A DNA stretch of 5,798 bases from Chloroflexota bacterium (GTDB lineage Bacteria; Chloroflexota; Dehalococcoidia; SZUA-161; SpSt-899). Both the position numbers and the translations under genes were made by a program. The notes beneath the pieces are model-generated. The model saw only the letters and a program-made list of their open reading frames with translations. It searched no databases and was not told where the DNA came from. This document shows positions 5,662-5,798 of the stretch, in pieces; position 1 is the stretch's first letter, and each line of letters opens with the position of its first letter. The DNA lies in NCBI GenBank assembly GCA_018657655.1, contig JABHWQ010000025.1, positions 1 to 5,798 of the forward strand, in the 5' to 3' direction.

Positions 5662-5798
5662 CCTGACCCCCGAAAACTAGTCCAGGTAAAATGTTAGACT
5701 TGGACTGATTTGAAAGGGGGTTTTTAGTGAGCAAGAAGAGGTACGGATCCGAGCAGATCATAACGAAGCTTCGTGAAGTTGAGATCATGCTTAGCAAG
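5659..5798 (+). mobile_element. Left end of an IS3-family insertion sequence (continues past window)
   Basis: The element is called from its OrfA start at 5727 and from TGACCTGACCCCC at 5659-5671, which resembles the TG-starting, C-rich terminal inverted repeats of IS3-family elements. The exact end is an estimate, since the right end and target duplication are outside the window. Between the end and OrfA lie an inverted repeat AGTCCA/TGGACT (5679-5684, 5701-5706) and a GGGGG run that can pair with the terminal CCCCC. Such structures near IS ends often limit read-through transcription into the transposase. Confidence 0.7.
5727..5798 (+). CDS. IS3-family transposase OrfA, N-terminal 24 codons, 3' end outside window
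   Basis: A GTG start is preceded by AAAGGGGG (5713-5720) at 6 nt. The 24 residues include KKRYGSEQIITKLREVEIML, matching the opening of OrfA proteins of the IS3 family (pattern K-R/K-x-S/T-x-EQII-x-K-L-R-E). This begins the helix-turn-helix that binds the terminal repeats. In complete elements OrfA is about 85-100 aa and a -1 frameshift joins it to the DDE catalytic OrfB. Neither the frameshift site nor OrfB is visible, so whether the element is intact is unknown. Confidence 0.85.
   Translation, partial: MSKKRYGSEQIITKLREVEIMLSK

Noticed and set aside
1..5798. CRISPR array, phage or defence system
   Set aside because: No regularly spaced direct repeats, no integrase, nuclease or toxin-like genes are seen; apart from the IS end, the genes look like housekeeping or accessory metabolism.

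Overview
The window looks like a piece of an ordinary bacterial chromosome, with about 45-48% GC by eye, good Shine-Dalgarno sites, sigma70-type promoters and a rho-independent terminator. It belongs to an organism with beta-oxidation-type acyl-CoA metabolism and a lipoprotein export pathway. The Thr/Pro-rich linker in the lipoprotein, the FadH/TMADH-like flavoenzyme, the SlyD-like FKBP and the hairpin repeat together remind me of Dehalococcoidia (Chloroflexota) from anoxic sediment or subsurface. That placement is inference; no rRNA or other marker gene is present.

Layout, left to right. The window opens inside the C-terminal third of an enoyl-CoA hydratase/isomerase gene (+), which ends at a clean intrinsic terminator. 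A 51-bp double-hairpin palindromic element follows. Next is a 629-codon flavoprotein (+): an Old Yellow Enzyme barrel, a 4Fe-4S site and an FAD/NAD(P)-binding half, as in 2,4-dienoyl-CoA reductase and trimethylamine dehydrogenase. A LURP-one/scramblase-like protein (+) follows with its own promoter and a small inverted repeat in its leader. A SlyD-like FKBP prolyl isomerase (+) follows that. Three bases after its stop lies a decayed reading frame: a possible methyltransferase N-terminus with an in-frame TAG. Its tail overlaps the 3' end of the next gene.

The right third is transcribed from the other strand: a 511-aa lipoprotein (-) with a Thr/Pro-rich linker and a predicted beta-helix, driven by a promoter with a perfect TATAAT. 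At the right edge lies the left end of an IS3-family insertion sequence, with the first 24 codons of its OrfA (+). It sits six codons inside a small frame with a very good ribosome binding site, so it may have interrupted a gene.

How the genes fit together: the hydratase and the flavoprotein are both plausible acyl-CoA (possibly unsaturated acyl-CoA) enzymes, but the terminator separates their transcription. The LURP-like protein, the FKBP and the lipoprotein show no clear pathway link to them. I see no CRISPR array, tRNA, rRNA or defence system. The points most worth a second look are the double-hairpin element, the IS-interrupted start, the TAG-split frame, and the cysteine spacing in the flavoprotein.
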